Positions 1 to 11,583 of a stretch of DNA of 64,000 nucleotides are shown in pieces. The notes under the pieces are model-generated. The model did no database searches and was not told the DNA's origin. It was given only the letters and a program-made list of their open reading frames with translations. The first letter of the stretch is position 1; each line of letters starts with the position of its first letter. Source of the stretch: Leptoclinus maculatus (taxonomy: Eukaryota; Chordata; Actinopteri; Perciformes; Stichaeidae). The stretch is from NCBI GenBank assembly GCA_032191485.1, contig JAVDOI010000004.1, positions 22,702,943 through 22,766,942 on the forward strand, read 5' to 3'. The position numbers and the translations under genes were made by a program.

Positions 1-683
1 TTAAGCAGGCCCAGATGTGAGATCATCAGAGCGTGGATGGTGATATGCTCTGCGGTGGAGATACATCACCCACGAGCCCACAACTACATGTCTGATGGAG
101 AGAAATATTAATATAACCTGTTTTTCCTCTGATGCTTTTAAAACAAAGACAAAAAAGAATGAATAAATCAAAGGGTTTAGATCCTGCCAACAATTTCTCA
201 ATCTCTGCAAATACAACTGCTTTTTAGTTTTTGTAAAGGTGAAATTTGGGTTAGAACGGATTAATAAGGTTTCTTGTTACAGACTAGTGTCTGGCCACTA
301 GCAGTAACCTGGACCACACTGAACTGTGTCATCGGAGGATTACACCTTCAAAATAAATGTGACTCTTTGAAGCAGCGTCATGTTTAAATGCAATTAATTA
401 TTGTTCAGCAGTTTGATTAAAATTTATATTTGCTTAGTTACACTTTTGGAAGTATCTAAATCTAAATAACATTCATTAAAAAAACAATTGAACTGAATTG
501 ACTCATTAGCCGAATTTTAGATTGTTTGATGTTGAATTGTAATATGTCAGCTTTTTACTTTAATAACTTGAAAACGTTCTGATCCTCCACACCCAGGCTC
601 AAACTTCATAGTTTCTTAATAACTAATAAGTCTTTAAGATTTCATTCGGTTTTCCGAGTTACGCCACTTTCTCAGCATGTAAC
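1..683. other. scfd2 intron, downstream of exon C; no feature seen
   Basis: This is AT-rich intronic sequence lying 3' (in minus-strand terms) of the last readable scfd2 exon. I looked on the minus strand for the next expected scfd2 coding block and did not find it, so that exon should lie below position 1. No gene or recognisable mobile element was seen. Confidence 0.6.
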
Positions 684-1245
684 CAGGCGTCAACCTCCGG
701 TTCTGAAAAGGGAAGTCAATGCTTCATGTGTTAAAGCTGCATTCTCTCTAATGTCCACCAGGGGGCGACTCATCTGGTTGTATAGAAGTCTATGAGAAAA
801 TGACTCTACTTCTCTCTTGATTTATTACCTCAGTAAACATTGTAAACATGAGTTTATGGTCTCAATCTCTAGTTTCAAGTCTTCTTCAATACAGCATGAT
901 GTTCATTTAGTAAATTATGGTCCATTTAGAGACAAATAGACCATAAAGCAGGGTATGCTTTAGGGCGGGGCTACACGGTGATTGACAGGTCTCTACCACG
1001 GCGTGGTACAAGACAAAACAAACCTGTTTTTTAATTGCCATAATTAGCATCCCAACTAATATCACAGTTAACGTGAATTACGGATGCTCCTTGCTAGCAT
1101 ATGTTGCTAACGGTACCTAGCCCTATTATCCCAAGCTCGTAAATATATGGTGAAAAAAACAAGATGGCGACGGGCAAAATTCCGAACTCAGGGCTTAGTA
1201 AACTCAGTCCACAAACCAGTGAGTGATGTCACAGTGATTAAGTCC
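684..1245 (+). mobile_element. dispersed hAT-like short element, copy 1 (variant interior)
   Basis: The left end starts CAGGCGTCAACCTCC, followed by the family core: a CTCF-like motif at 752-770, the GTTGTATAGAAGTCTATGAG block, and the GGGCGGGGCTACA block. After the ACAGGTCTCTACCA block at about 990 the sequence leaves the family consensus for about 150 bases, then rejoins it at the YY1-like CAAGATGGCGAC (1160-1171) and the CACAAACCAGTGAG block. The right end is diverged, and I see no convincing target-site duplication here. This may be a distinct subfamily. Confidence 0.75.
752..770 (+). promoter_or_regulatory. CTCF-like motif in copy 1
   Basis: TGTCCACCAGGGGGCGACT matches the vertebrate CTCF core (CCACCAGGGGGCG) with differences only at the edges. 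It is carried by the dispersed element. Motif match only; binding is inferred. Confidence 0.5.
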
Positions 1246-1806
1246 ATTTCTTGAAACTCCTGCAATGTTTGACCAACCTTAAAAAAAACCCATCAAATAT
1301 AGGCCACACCCATTTGGTCCTGGTAAAAACATTCTGACATTTTGAATGAAAATATTCCTGTTTCATCCAATCTTCACAAAACAGCACCCCAAAAGCATAG
1401 CATGCATTCGTCTTCCGATATAATTGGTTAACAAAGTCCAGGAGGCGTGGCCTATTGAAAAAAACACACTGAAAAGCAACATCCGATTGCAGCCAAATTT
1501 GAGGAACACGTGCAAATATGGAACCTGAACAAGTCTGTAACATTTAATTGGTGGCGCTACAATAAATAGAAAGACAGTAGAATTCTATGGACAGGACGCA
1601 AGGCTTCATTCAAACTGTCCCCTGGGTATCTCAGGAACCAGGAGGCCAAGAGACGCTCAAACAGCAAATTGTCAAATCAGGTCAAGTTCAATCACTGGTT
1701 GAAGGCGCTTTGTCGCGCACAGCGGGCGGTGTGCACATGAAGGGTGAACAGGATGTGGACAGAGATGACCCCGTTACATACAAAACGTGTGCTCGAGACG
1801 TCTGAC

Positions 1807-1941
1807 CTTCATGAACATGCTGAAGCCGGTCTTTAACAGGTCGGTGAGGCCTCCGGACGTGTGCTCGATGTCGGGACACTCGGGTCTGTCGGGGTGGAAG
1901 ACTTCCTCCAGGATCTGCCGCAGGAAAGGACGATAGGTGGC
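1807..1941 (-). CDS. scfd2: scfd2 internal exon C, Sec1 family domain containing 2
   Basis: This exon has 45 codons, phase 0 at both ends. The acceptor TTTTTTTTGCAG on the minus strand is strong and pyrimidine-rich; the donor AAG/GTCAGA is weak. The peptide starts ATYRPFLRQILEEVFHP, passes through a PDIEHTSGGLTDLLKTGF block and ends SMFMK. It aligns over its full length, without gaps, to the SCFD2 segment about 70 residues from the C terminus; the GLTDLLKTGFSMFMK stretch is identical to the human protein as I recall it. SCFD2 is a divergent member of the Sec1/Munc18 family, which regulate SNARE-mediated membrane fusion. Its own role is less well defined, and the plant relative MIP3 works with a Golgi-to-ER tethering complex. 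The following exon should begin with a VSRP-like sequence and is not in the window. Confidence 0.95.
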
Positions 1942-2749
1942 CTGCAAAAAAAACAACACAGCGTTTCTAAATATATGTTCCTAATTATTGAAGTGTGATA
2001 TTCAGCAGTAAACAGTACAGGTATGTCTACCTGTAGTAGATATAAACAGGTCGATCATTACGGTGGCTGACTCATGAGTCACTTCAGAAGAAGAGCTTGA
2101 ACGCTGCAATCAGGACGGGAAAAAATCCTGCACTGTTGGAGGCACTTTGGTCTGTTATGAGTGAGTGTTAAGAGGCTTAAAATCAAATCAAGAATCAACA
2201 CCTGCTGGTCCGTTAAAAACAGCTCAATGGAACCAACAAAACTACTTTATGATAGCCAGAAATTTAAATATAATTCTAGATCATTGACAGTAAGGTTTTT
2301 CTTGCTTTGTGTTAAGTAGCAAATGTTAGAAAGAGAAACATTGAATCTGAATATTCCCTGTGAGCTCGTTAGCATTTAGCTCTCAGCACCGCTGTACTTT
2401 AGCTGCTAGCGCGGCTGCAGACTCGTGTTTTGCTCACGATAAAGAATAAAAAACACGTCTGATCGCTGAAGGTCAGACATTCTTTAGCTTATTTCTCACA
2501 AAGCTCAGAGCGCTGACACAAAACAGTCACAGCTTTTTCCCAGTGAGCACAAACATATTGACACCGTCACATGACACTAACCCGCCTCTCCGAAAAACAG
2601 TCAACAGCACCTGGCTCACTCCTCCATAGTTATGAGCTGCCCGGCTTTCACGAGCAAAATATTTCATCACTTCGTTTTTGACATAGAAAAAAAGTCCTTC
2701 AAGGAGGTGAACTGCAGAGCCTCAATAACGTCTCAACTAACATAACATA

Positions 2750-2965
2750 AGATAGAACTTTAATAATCCTGAAGGACATTCTTGTGCCGGAGAAGAACAA
2801 CAAACAAATAACTTTATATATATAAAGTTATTAAGTGACACCAGTGCAAAATAGAGGTAAATGGAGTAAAAACCAAGTATATTTGTACAAAAATGATTAA
2901 AAACAAGAGTAAAAATGTGTAAAAGCATGATATTGAAATAAGTAACATTGCTCATGATGTTCTCA
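2750..2965 (-). mobile_element. probable LINE 3' tail
   Basis: The + strand reads GATAGAACTTTAATAATCC followed by CTGAAGGACATTCTTGTGCC. That is the reverse complement of the 3' ends common to teleost CR1/L2/Rex-type LINEs, which end in a short A-rich 'attaataaag' tail after a GGG/CCTT hairpin. No reverse transcriptase is attached. Family assignment is tentative. Confidence 0.4.
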
Positions 2966-3751
2966 GTGTTTCAGCCGTTCTTCCTGCAGAAAGGGGGAGG
3001 AGCTATACAGTTTGATTGCCACTTGTTCTGTGGTCCACCTCGGTGGTCTCAGTCTGAAGATGTGATGTCGTTCAGGAGAAGAGAGGCTTCTAATATTCCT
3101 AAAAGGTAATCCACGATGCCCGACTCCCCGGGAACAGAATGAACCATTTATAGGCCTCTCAGCTGGCCGGCCAAGAATTCCAGGCATTTTTTTTTCCTCC
3201 ATGGGAGTGAAGTCTGCTGTCTCGGAGAACAATAAAGACTGTGATAAAAAAAAACTTGGCAGAGCTTTATTTAACTGCTCCGAATAGCAGAAGTCTTAAA
3301 ATAGAAAAGAATACCTTCCAGTACAGGAGTTCGGTGACACGTCTGGGCTGCACGCCAGAATGTGAGCGAGTTATGGAACAAAACTTTCTCCTGCGAATGG
3401 AACATCTGGACGCTCAGCGAAGACTCCAGCTACCTAACTGTTGATTCAAGCACTACACACACACACACCTACGCACAATGTTGTCCAAATGCTAAAGCAT
3501 CCAGGTGTTCCTGCCCACATGGCCTCCTCACACCTCCATCTGGAGAACCAGTATGTATCATCCTCTACTCCTCCAGTCCCCCGAGGAGCAGCCATATTAG
3601 GTCTGGGGAAATCCTGCAGTGCACGTTGTTTAAAATCGTGAGTTATATAAACTGACATTTGCTTCTACCGACATCACGTTAATGCATGGGTCAGCCTGAG
3701 CTGGGAGTAAACAAATTAATGATTCAAAATAACACGCTCACGCACACACAG

Positions 3752-3879
<128 letters not shown>

Positions 3880-4025
3880 CCGACAGCAGTAAACATCACC
3901 AGTCCAGCCCACAGTCACTCACACACACTCTTCATCCGCTAACCCCAAAAAGCAATCAGACACCCACACGATGAAAACAATATTAGAATTCGTCATATGA
4001 TAATGCCAGAGCTTATTTGTCTGTA

Positions 4026-4038
4026 CGCACGCACGCAC

Positions 4039-4073
<35 letters not shown>
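4026..4073 (+). repeat. (CA)n microsatellite with CG-interrupted start
   Basis: About 24 CA-type units; the first ones are interrupted as GCACGCACGC. Confidence 0.97.
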
Positions 4074-4077
<4 letters not shown>

Positions 4078-4555
4078 GATGAACATGTTGATATTCCAAA
4101 ACAACACGGCGAGCAGAGAGCAGAACAGACTGGAATGTCTTTGAAGATAATGTGGTCAGAATTATGATGACGTTGTACTATGCATCTCGTTTAAACCTCT
4201 ATAAAAAACAACAACACAGTGCTAGATTCTATTCAGCATGCGTACTGTACTCCTCTTTCTTCTGGCAACCTCACAGTGAAGACAAGGCTCCAGGGAATTC
4301 ACAAACACAAGTTGGATTATTCCTTTAAAGGATTAAAATGAGCTGCTCTGCAGAATTTCTTAAAATAACTTTGACTAGATTATAGGAGTAAATGAGAAGA
4401 TGTGTTTTTTTCCATTTAGGACGAACTGACTCTTTGGTTTTGTTTCACAGTATTCCCGTTCAGCTGATGTGGTTGATCTGATTCAGGAAAAGATCGTGGT
4501 GTCACTTAAGTACGGAGAATACGTGACAAATAAGTCAACGGTAAAGTTATTGTGA

Positions 4556-4650
4556 GGCAGACTGTCAGACCCGCTGCAGTAAAATGAGAGGTTTTCTAAA
4601 GGGAGTCTGGTGCTCAGAAACACTTCCACTTTAGTCCACAGGGACCAACA
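4556..4650 (+). repeat. dispersed repeat shared with 41711-41790
   Basis: The block GCAGACTGTCAGACCC, then GCTGCAGTAAAATGAGAGG, then TTTTCTAAAGGGA, then CACTTTAGTCCACAG recurs at 41711-41790 in the same order and orientation. I do not recognise the family. Confidence 0.7.
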
Positions 4651-5713
4651 AAATCAACACTAAATGAACGTTCCTTGTAGTTCCCTACTTTAAATATGGA
4701 AGTGACGCAACAAATAAGTCAACGTTGACTTCACATGAGACACGAACATCGGTCTCCTGGGTGAAAGTTCAGTGTTGCTCTTTATACTACGTCACCTGTC
4801 CTGACTCACACGGTTTTGTGATTTACATACCAATTGATTGTGTGTGTTATATACTAATATTTAGCATGACCTTTTGTTGGTTTAGCTAAGAAGAGTATAT
4901 GAGAACAGCCTTTTTCATAAGGATGAGTATTTATCATGGATAATATAGACAATTAGTCAAGACTTCATACAGTATTTGTTCACGTGCGTGTGCACTTTCC
5001 CGTAGTTGAAGTGTGTTCGCTCCTCCATGTGGATCGATCTGTCAGTGTCGACGTGGATGAATCATTTTCTTGTCACTACAGTTCATGAATGGAACTCTCC
5101 TCTCGACTCATTCCTGATCCTCACAAGATTTAATAGTGTGAATTCTCTGACAACATTAAGTGTTTATCAGACGAGCCAGCAATCATAGCACCCCCCCCCT
5201 CAATAGAGCTGCTTTAGACTCCAGCTGTTACAGCTCTGCCATCATCGATGTGTTTCCAGGAAGTTCTACAGTTTCTCTCAGCAGGACACAAGCTCAGGAA
5301 ATGTGCAACGATCCTGCAGAGCTACAGTGAGTTTACATGTGACAGTAACGGTGATGTTGTACTGCTGATCTGATTAATTATGACTGGAATAAATTGGGGA
5401 AACTGTGATGTCTACAGTTCTAAACATATTTCTTTTTTTTCTATTTCGAATTCCGCAGTTTGAATTGCTCAGCCCGGTTACATCCTCTCCCACAGAAACA
5501 TTTACATAATGTCCTCCGATATCGTCCTTTCAATACTCAAGTAATATTTCATTAAGGTTTTTCCATTATTGGAGGGTAGGTGCTTCCTTAATTTTCCAGT
5601 TTTGCAATATGAGCTTTTTTTTTAATTAACTAGTGCCAAAAAAAAGTTTGGTATCTTATTTTTCTCAGAGACAAATCGTTCCAGGTTTTTGAAATCCATT
5701 TTTTACTGTTATC

Positions 5714-6200
5714 CAAGGTGTCAACCTCCAGTTCTGCAGAGTGAAGCCAAAGCTTCATGTGTTAAAGCTGCATTCTCTCTAGTGTCCATCAGGGGGCGAC
5801 TCCTCTGGTTGTATAGAAGTCTATGAGAAAATGACTCTACTTCTCTCTTGATTTATTACCTCAGTAAACATTGTAAACATGAGTTTATGGTCTCAATCTC
5901 TAGTTTCAAGTCTTCTTCAATACAGCATGATGTTCATTTAGTAAATTATGGTCCATTTAGAGTCAAACAGACCATAAAGCAGGGTATGCTTTAGGGCGGG
6001 GCTACGCGGTGATTGACAGGTCTCTACCAGAGACGTATACGGCATCTCTATGTCACTCCTCCTCAGTCCTAATATGGTCACTTCCTGTTCATCGGTTGCA
6101 AAAAGCCAAGATGGCGATGGCCAAATCGCTGAACTTGAGGCTTCAAAACGGCGGTCCACAAACCAATAAGAGACGTCTACTTCTTATTTACAGTCTATGT
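5714..6200 (+). mobile_element. dispersed hAT-like short element, copy 2
   Basis: A full-length copy from CAAGGTGTCAACCTCC to TTTACAGTCTATG. It has the CTCF-like motif TGTCCATCAGGGGGCGACT at 5783-5801 and a YY1-like CAAGATGGCGATGG at 6107-6120. The internal palindromic block AGAGACGTATACGGCATCTCT is near 6030. No convincing flanking duplication is left. Confidence 0.85.
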
Positions 6201-6978
6201 ATTTTCCCAAGTCTTTATTTTACTTCATCACTGTACCAAAAGGCATGTATGAGGGAGTCACTCTGAGTGCAACATTTATCTAAGGAGCTGGTGTCAAACT
6301 TATGAAATATGTCTCTACTTTAGTATTTTCTTGATATTAATTTATACTGAATTAAATTTGTGGTAATTTTAAATGTGAGTTGTAAACATTCCTTCCATTT
6401 TTTCTTTGCATCTACCATACCAAGATCTTTCTTCCATCTATTATATATGTTTTGTAGCAGTTCTTCATGACTCTCAGCTTTGATAATAATATTGTAAACA
6501 GCCCTCACTAATTGTATTGCTGCTGTCTGCTAATCTGATTAATTATGAGTGGAATAAATTGGAGTAATGTCAATTACTTTAAATGAACGGTAAATTATTA
6601 ATTATTAAAGACAACAATGCTTTGCAGAGTCTTGTTTCAGGCTTTGAAAGAAACAAAATCAGTAATTTACTTGACTTACATTAAAAAAAATAACAAAAGT
6701 AAAAGGTTCTGTCAAAACCTCTAATTTTAGTCTGTACCCAGGGGAGGAGAGCGCTGCAGATTCAAGGAAATCTTTAACGAGAGGAAGACATCTCGACCCA
6801 CAGGTATTGGCTTCATTGCGTGCTGAGAGGGGCTGATGTATTTCTGGGGTTTTCTCAAGAACAGCCATAAGCTGGCAGATGTCACGCTGTTCTCCTTTTA
6901 TATGAAATCATCTTCATAACACAGCAGGAACAAGGACAGACAGTCCTGTCCCCCTCTCAACAGAAACACAATGCTACT

Positions 6979-6998
6979 CACACACACGCACACGCACA

Positions 6999-7038
<40 letters not shown>
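6979..7038 (+). repeat. (CA)n microsatellite
   Basis: CA repeat with several CG interruptions in its first third. Confidence 0.97.
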
Positions 7039-7039
<1 letters not shown>

Positions 7040-7426
7040 GGCCTCACACAGGAAGTGATATGAGAACCAATTTGCTCCTCATTTGTGTTCGTACCCATTG
7101 ATTTTTGGGATACATCGATGTTATAAAGTGTTTAGGGGGCGTTACCTATGATAATAACAAACAATAGGCCACGCCCTTCTGATTTATGATCAAGTGTGAT
7201 TCTTCATTCAGCATTAAGAACATTTGGTGCATCTGGAGGTGACTTCTCTTATTGTTTTCCTCCACACAGAAACTTTAGGAGACATTTAGGAGAATGTTGC
7301 TGCAAAGACCGGTGACATTAGAACGTTTTGACGATTTGAGAGAAACACCACTCAGATTTGGCTTTTCCTTCTGAGGCTGCATAGAAAAGTAACTTTGATG
7401 TACTCAGTCTGCATTTAGGATCTCAA

Positions 7427-7500
7427 CAGAGTTAAAGGAGATTGATGCCACTCTCCTCTTTATGCAGAGTGGCATCAATCTTCTTATCTAACTCTAACTC
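7427..7500. repeat. small fold-back repeat with 16-bp perfect arms
   Basis: AGATTGATGCCACTCT (7439-7454) is the exact reverse complement of 7466-7481, with an 11-base loop. Outside it GAGTTA and TAACTC continue the pairing with small gaps. The arm sequence is the 'gagagtggcatcaatctt' block of a common teleost fold-back element, of which 28425-28690 is a longer copy. Confidence 0.75.
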
Positions 7501-8137
7501 CATCCTAATGGATGACATTTTCTTATTACATCGCAAACATTTCATCTCACTGTCCTGCTGAGCTCTAGAGCTCCAACCGGCTTTGTAATTGGACAATTTG
7601 CTTATGTAAGAGCTGGAAAAATAAAAGCCTCAATCAACATAATGTAAAGAGAGAAGGACTTAGATGTCCCTGCTGCTACAAAGTTTTTGTTCAAGCTCAT
7701 TTCTAGTTATTTTCATGTCCATGTAAGAAAATAATGAGGATCTCCAAAGAACAAAACAGTGTCTTGAACTTTCATCGACTAACCTTTATGTTCCTGACCC
7801 ATAATTCTCTGAAAAAAAAGCAGCAAATCTGAGTGACGGTGGTCGACGGTCCTGAAGAAAAGGTAAGAGCCACCGCAGACACACATTTCTGATCTTCTGA
7901 GTTACATAAGCTCCAAGAAACAGACTCTCAGTGATCTGTATGAGCTGTGTGACGCAAACTCGAGACGGACAAAGGCAACCAAGGACACAGGTGCTCTGCT
8001 GAGTCTTTGCCGAGTTATCGCCACAGTAACAAAACAAATAGGCAAATAAGACCGGTGGGAAACCAGCTGTGTGTAAGGAACAATGATATCTAAATATTCT
8101 GAGTTGGAGGGGGGCAACGAATGAACCATGTAAGCAC

Positions 8138-8621
8138 CATAGACTGTATATATGAAGTAGACGTACTCATTGGTTTGTGGACTGCCGTCTGAAGCCTTGA
8201 GTTCAGCGATTTTGCCGTCGCCATCCTGGATTGCGGCCGTCGCCATGTTGTAACCAATAAACAGAAGTTATCTGGACTGAGGAGGAGTGACGTAGAGACG
8301 CTGTATACGTCTCTGGGAGAGACCTGTCAATCACAGTAGCCCCGCCCTAAAGCATACCCTGCTTTATGGTCTGTTTGACTCTAAATGGACCATAATCTAC
8401 TAAATGAACATCATGCTGTATTGAAGAAGACTTGAAACTAGAGATTGAGACCATAAACTCATGTTTACAATGTTTACTGAGGTAATAAATCAAGAGAGAA
8501 GTAGAGTCATTTTCTCATAGACTTCTATACAACCAGAGGAGTCGCCCCCTGATGGACATTAGAGAGAATGCAAGACACTTCCGGATTGCTTCGACTCGGC
8601 AAAACCGTAGGTTGCCGCCTG
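8138..8621 (-). mobile_element. dispersed hAT-like short element, copy 3, with 8-bp duplication
   Basis: In the + reading it runs from CATAGACTGTATAT to GGTTGCCGCCTG. It is flanked by a perfect 8-bp direct repeat GTAAGCAC (8130-8137 and 8622-8629), which sets both ends of the element. The CTCF-like motif is at 8540-8558 (minus). The YY1-like block is degraded (GCCATCCTGG). The 8-bp duplication is the hAT signature. Confidence 0.9.
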
Positions 8622-8815
8622 GTAAGCACTGACAAAAACAGTTAAAAAAAAAATGGAACAAAAAAAAACAAACCCTGATGTGTCCCGGCCTTTAGGTGTG
8701 CTGGAGGGGAATATAAATATGTTGTTCGAGCTGCGATGGTTCGCATTCGACGTGCTTGCGACAGTCGTGATGCATTAGATTCGTCCACTAGAAGTGAACC
8801 ACCTTGCAACACACG

Positions 8816-8840
8816 GCGTGTGTGTGTGTGTGTGTGTGTT
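8816..8840 (+). repeat. (TG)n repeat just downstream of the exon B donor
   Basis: On the transcribed (minus) strand this is a (CA)n run beginning about 36 nt after the exon B 5' splice site. A second, shorter CA-rich stretch lies between them (about 8849-8863). Confidence 0.95.
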
Positions 8841-8875
8841 TGGATGTTGACGGTGTGTGTTTGTGCATCTCAGAC

Positions 8876-9021
8876 CTGGTGAACTCCATCGCTGGCCGTG
8901 TAGACGGAGCGCAGCTGCTTCAGGTGGTCTCTGGTGTGGCTCAAACCTCGGAGGGTCTTGAACATCTCGCCCACAGCGGAATGGGCTCGCTCCGTGGTCA
9001 GCTCCTCGGGGTTCGCACAAC
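8876..9021 (-). CDS. scfd2: scfd2 internal exon B
   Basis: This exon is 146 nt: two bases completing a split Gly codon, then 48 codons. The acceptor is TTGTGTTGTCAG/GT, and the donor is CAG/GTCTGAG, weak at positions +3 to +4. Read-through would meet TGA at the second codon. The peptide reads CANPEELTTERAHSAVGEMF, then KTLRGLSHTRDHLKQLRSVY, then TASDGVHQ. It aligns gap-free to the SCFD2 helical segment with a FxSLRDIxxxxxxLKQFKSVY pattern that sits immediately before the exon C peptide. Phase 1 in and phase 0 out fit exons A and C exactly. The region belongs to the Sec1/Munc18-like fold that would contact SNAREs or tethers. Confidence 0.95.
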
Positions 9022-10303
9022 CTGACAACACAAACACACACTTGTACTAAGTGTGATGTAACAGAGGAAGATAGCTCACTGTAGTGTGACAGGTTGCACA
9101 AAAGATTTACATGAAATCAGAAACATCCCACGTTTCTGAGAGGAAAGCTACACATGCAAGAAAACATTTGTATCTGCGAAAAAAATTGGCCTGTAAACAT
9201 GTAACGTCTTTTTTGCGGGTAATTTTCTCAGCTGGGTGTGCGCTGAAAACAATTATCAAGGTAAACGCATGGCAGCGAGAGGACAAGAGCTCCATTATTC
9301 GAGCAGAAAATGCATGCTGTCTAATCAAAAGCTAATGTTCCCTCCGTTTCTAAAGAAGTGCGTAGGGAAGCAAAGACCTGCTGTGAAATAAACCCCCAAA
9401 TGACAGAGCATGAGATAAAAGGGGAGAAAGCTCTGTGGAGGGGGGTGGAGGGAACAAGAGCAGAAGAATGTGAAAGTGAACGGAGGAGAAAGCGAGAGGA
9501 CGGAGAGACCGTGAAGAGAAGACAAGAGGACGGCGGAGAAGTTTACAGAGACGTTGGCAAAGTAGGTCGACTGGCACCTGCACTTCCCCCTGGAGCTGCT
9601 CAGGAATGTAGCTGCCTTCTGTTAACAAGAAGGTCAGCTCTGTTGTGCAAGATAGAAAAGCAAACCCAGAAAGCTCACTCTGAAAGGCTCATAATGAAGG
9701 ACACTGGTGACTCCACCATCAGGCCTGCAAATCAGAAAACTTATGTAAGATGTTTTTTTATACAGCAATGTAGCTGTTATGTATTTTTGAACATTCTGTA
9801 TGTGGAATAGTTCCATAATCCCAAAACAGACTTTAAGCTCCCACTTCCTGGGGCTGGAATAAGAAGATAAAACCACTTTATATCGTCCTCCTCTCAGGCC
9901 TCTGTTGGTCCACATCGTGACATTTTTAATACTTTCTGTTAATAATAATAATAATGTATTTTTATTGGTGGATCTTAGCACGAAACACGTTAGTTAAACG
10001 CTGGCAAGTAAGGTTTGTTTTAATGTTGTTTTTTTAATAATGGCTTTAGAAAATATGAGTTTCTCTTAATATGTAAAGTCACTGAGGAAGTTCACATTAA
10101 CCGATGGGACCATATGAGCCGACCCCTTCACCGCTGACTGTCTACTTCGCCAAAGACAGGGTAGACGGGAGCTCCGGAAATGACGGACGGCTAGTTAGCT
10201 GGTCTCCAGAGCTGGCTAGTGAGCTTGTTTCCTTCACTCCCGCCTGCTCTCCTCCTGGCAAAGTGTTCTCCTAGCATTAAGAAGTGAGGATAAAGGACCG
10301 TAT

Positions 10304-10546
10304 ACTCAGCCCACTGTTGGGCTCATTTTCTATAACCAGTGTAGCATAAAGCAAGGTAGCTAGCTAATTAATAAAATGTAACAACTTAATGCTTCATCCA
10401 CACACTGTTTTTCACAGCGTAGGAAAGCACGCTGCTATCACCAGATAACTTAGTTTGGATCACCGGTGTAGCATGACAGCATGGAGGAATTCCACCATGC
10501 TGTCATGCTACACTGGTGACAGAAAATAAGCCCAACAGTGGGCCAT
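10304..10546. repeat. nested fold-back (palindromic) element
   Basis: An almost perfect 58-base palindrome lies at 10461-10518, with 24-base arms starting CACCGGTGTAGCATGACAGC and a GGAATTCC centre (10486-10493). Outside it, GCCCACTGTTGGGCTCATTT (from about 10309) pairs with the reverse complement of 10509-10546, which reads AAATAAGCCCAACAGTGGGC. This makes a second, outer arm pair. The left outer arm is separated from the inner hairpin by about 110 bases. Confidence 0.8.
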
Positions 10547-11402
10547 CTCTTCATCTATCTACTAGTTTAGTCTATTAGCAACAAGGCTAAGTTAAACTAT
10601 TAGTAACATTTTAACAGAACATGTAGACGTCCTCCTAAAAGTCTTCAATCCATTTTAAATACACACTCATCTGTATTATCTACGCCAACCATTTACATAA
10701 GTTACCTCGAGCAACCACGGACGTATTCGGCATAAGGTCACCAGTTAACACGGTCACTCGTCAAACTGAAACTCCTGTTGCTCTGTGTCGGTCGTGATCC
10801 AGTCTGAGTTCTGTAGAACTGGACTCCGCTGTTGGAATATCGATTCTGACAAAAAACATGCAACAGCCAGACATTTTGATGCTGTTAACAGTTTTAATTC
10901 AAAGTTTAAATCTTGCTAACTCGTCTGGATGGCTGAGGCAAAAATGGCACTTCTGTTGCCAACATGCGCGCGCATATTTCAGCTGTAAAAGAGTCTGTAG
11001 AGCGAAGATATAACTGCTTTAAAGCAAAATGATAAAAACAAACTAAATACAGGAATATACTGTAGAACATACTGACAAATGAGGACACTTTAGTCTTTCA
11101 GTGACTCAGCCTTGCTCTCAGCTAGAATTACCAGGCACTCCAACGTTGATTGATTAGTCGAGATTTAAAAGGCTTTGCATGAATCCTGCCACCTCGGGGT
11201 TACCGTCAAACCCCGGAAACTCATTTAAAGCTCTCACTTCAACATTACATAACCAATGTATGACCTCACATACCATGCAGCTCTACTTTGGAATGAAAGC
11301 ACACACAGACACATATATACGAGTACTGAAGATAAGAGCTTAAAAAGTCTCTCACTGATACACCCATTGCCTCTAACGCTCTGTACATTGATAGGATGTA
11401 AG

Positions 11403-11583
11403 GAGGCGGCAACCTCCAGTTCTCCAGGGTATGCTTTAGGGCGGGGCTACACAGTGATTGACAGGTCTCTACCAGAGACGTATACGGCGTCTCTACGTCA
11501 CTCCTCAGTCCAGATGTGGTGCCTTACGTTCATTGGCTGCATTAAAACCAACATGACTACGTCCTCTTCTTATACAGTCTATG
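11403..11583 (+). mobile_element. dispersed hAT-like short element, copy 4 (181-bp deletion form)
   Basis: The left end GAGGCGGCAACCTCCAGTTC jumps directly to GGGTATGCTTTAGGGCGGGG, then continues to the right end ATACAGTCTATG. The CTCF-like block and about 250 bases after it are missing. The flanks GATGTAAG (11395-11402) and GATGTGAG (11584-11591) are a 7/8 matching 8-bp duplication. Confidence 0.85.

Noticed and set aside
9358..9810. 150-codon plus-strand frame, charged Arg/Glu-rich start
   Set aside because: Purine-rich low-complexity DNA (GAGAGGACGGAGAG type) explains the composition; no domain, no splice context.
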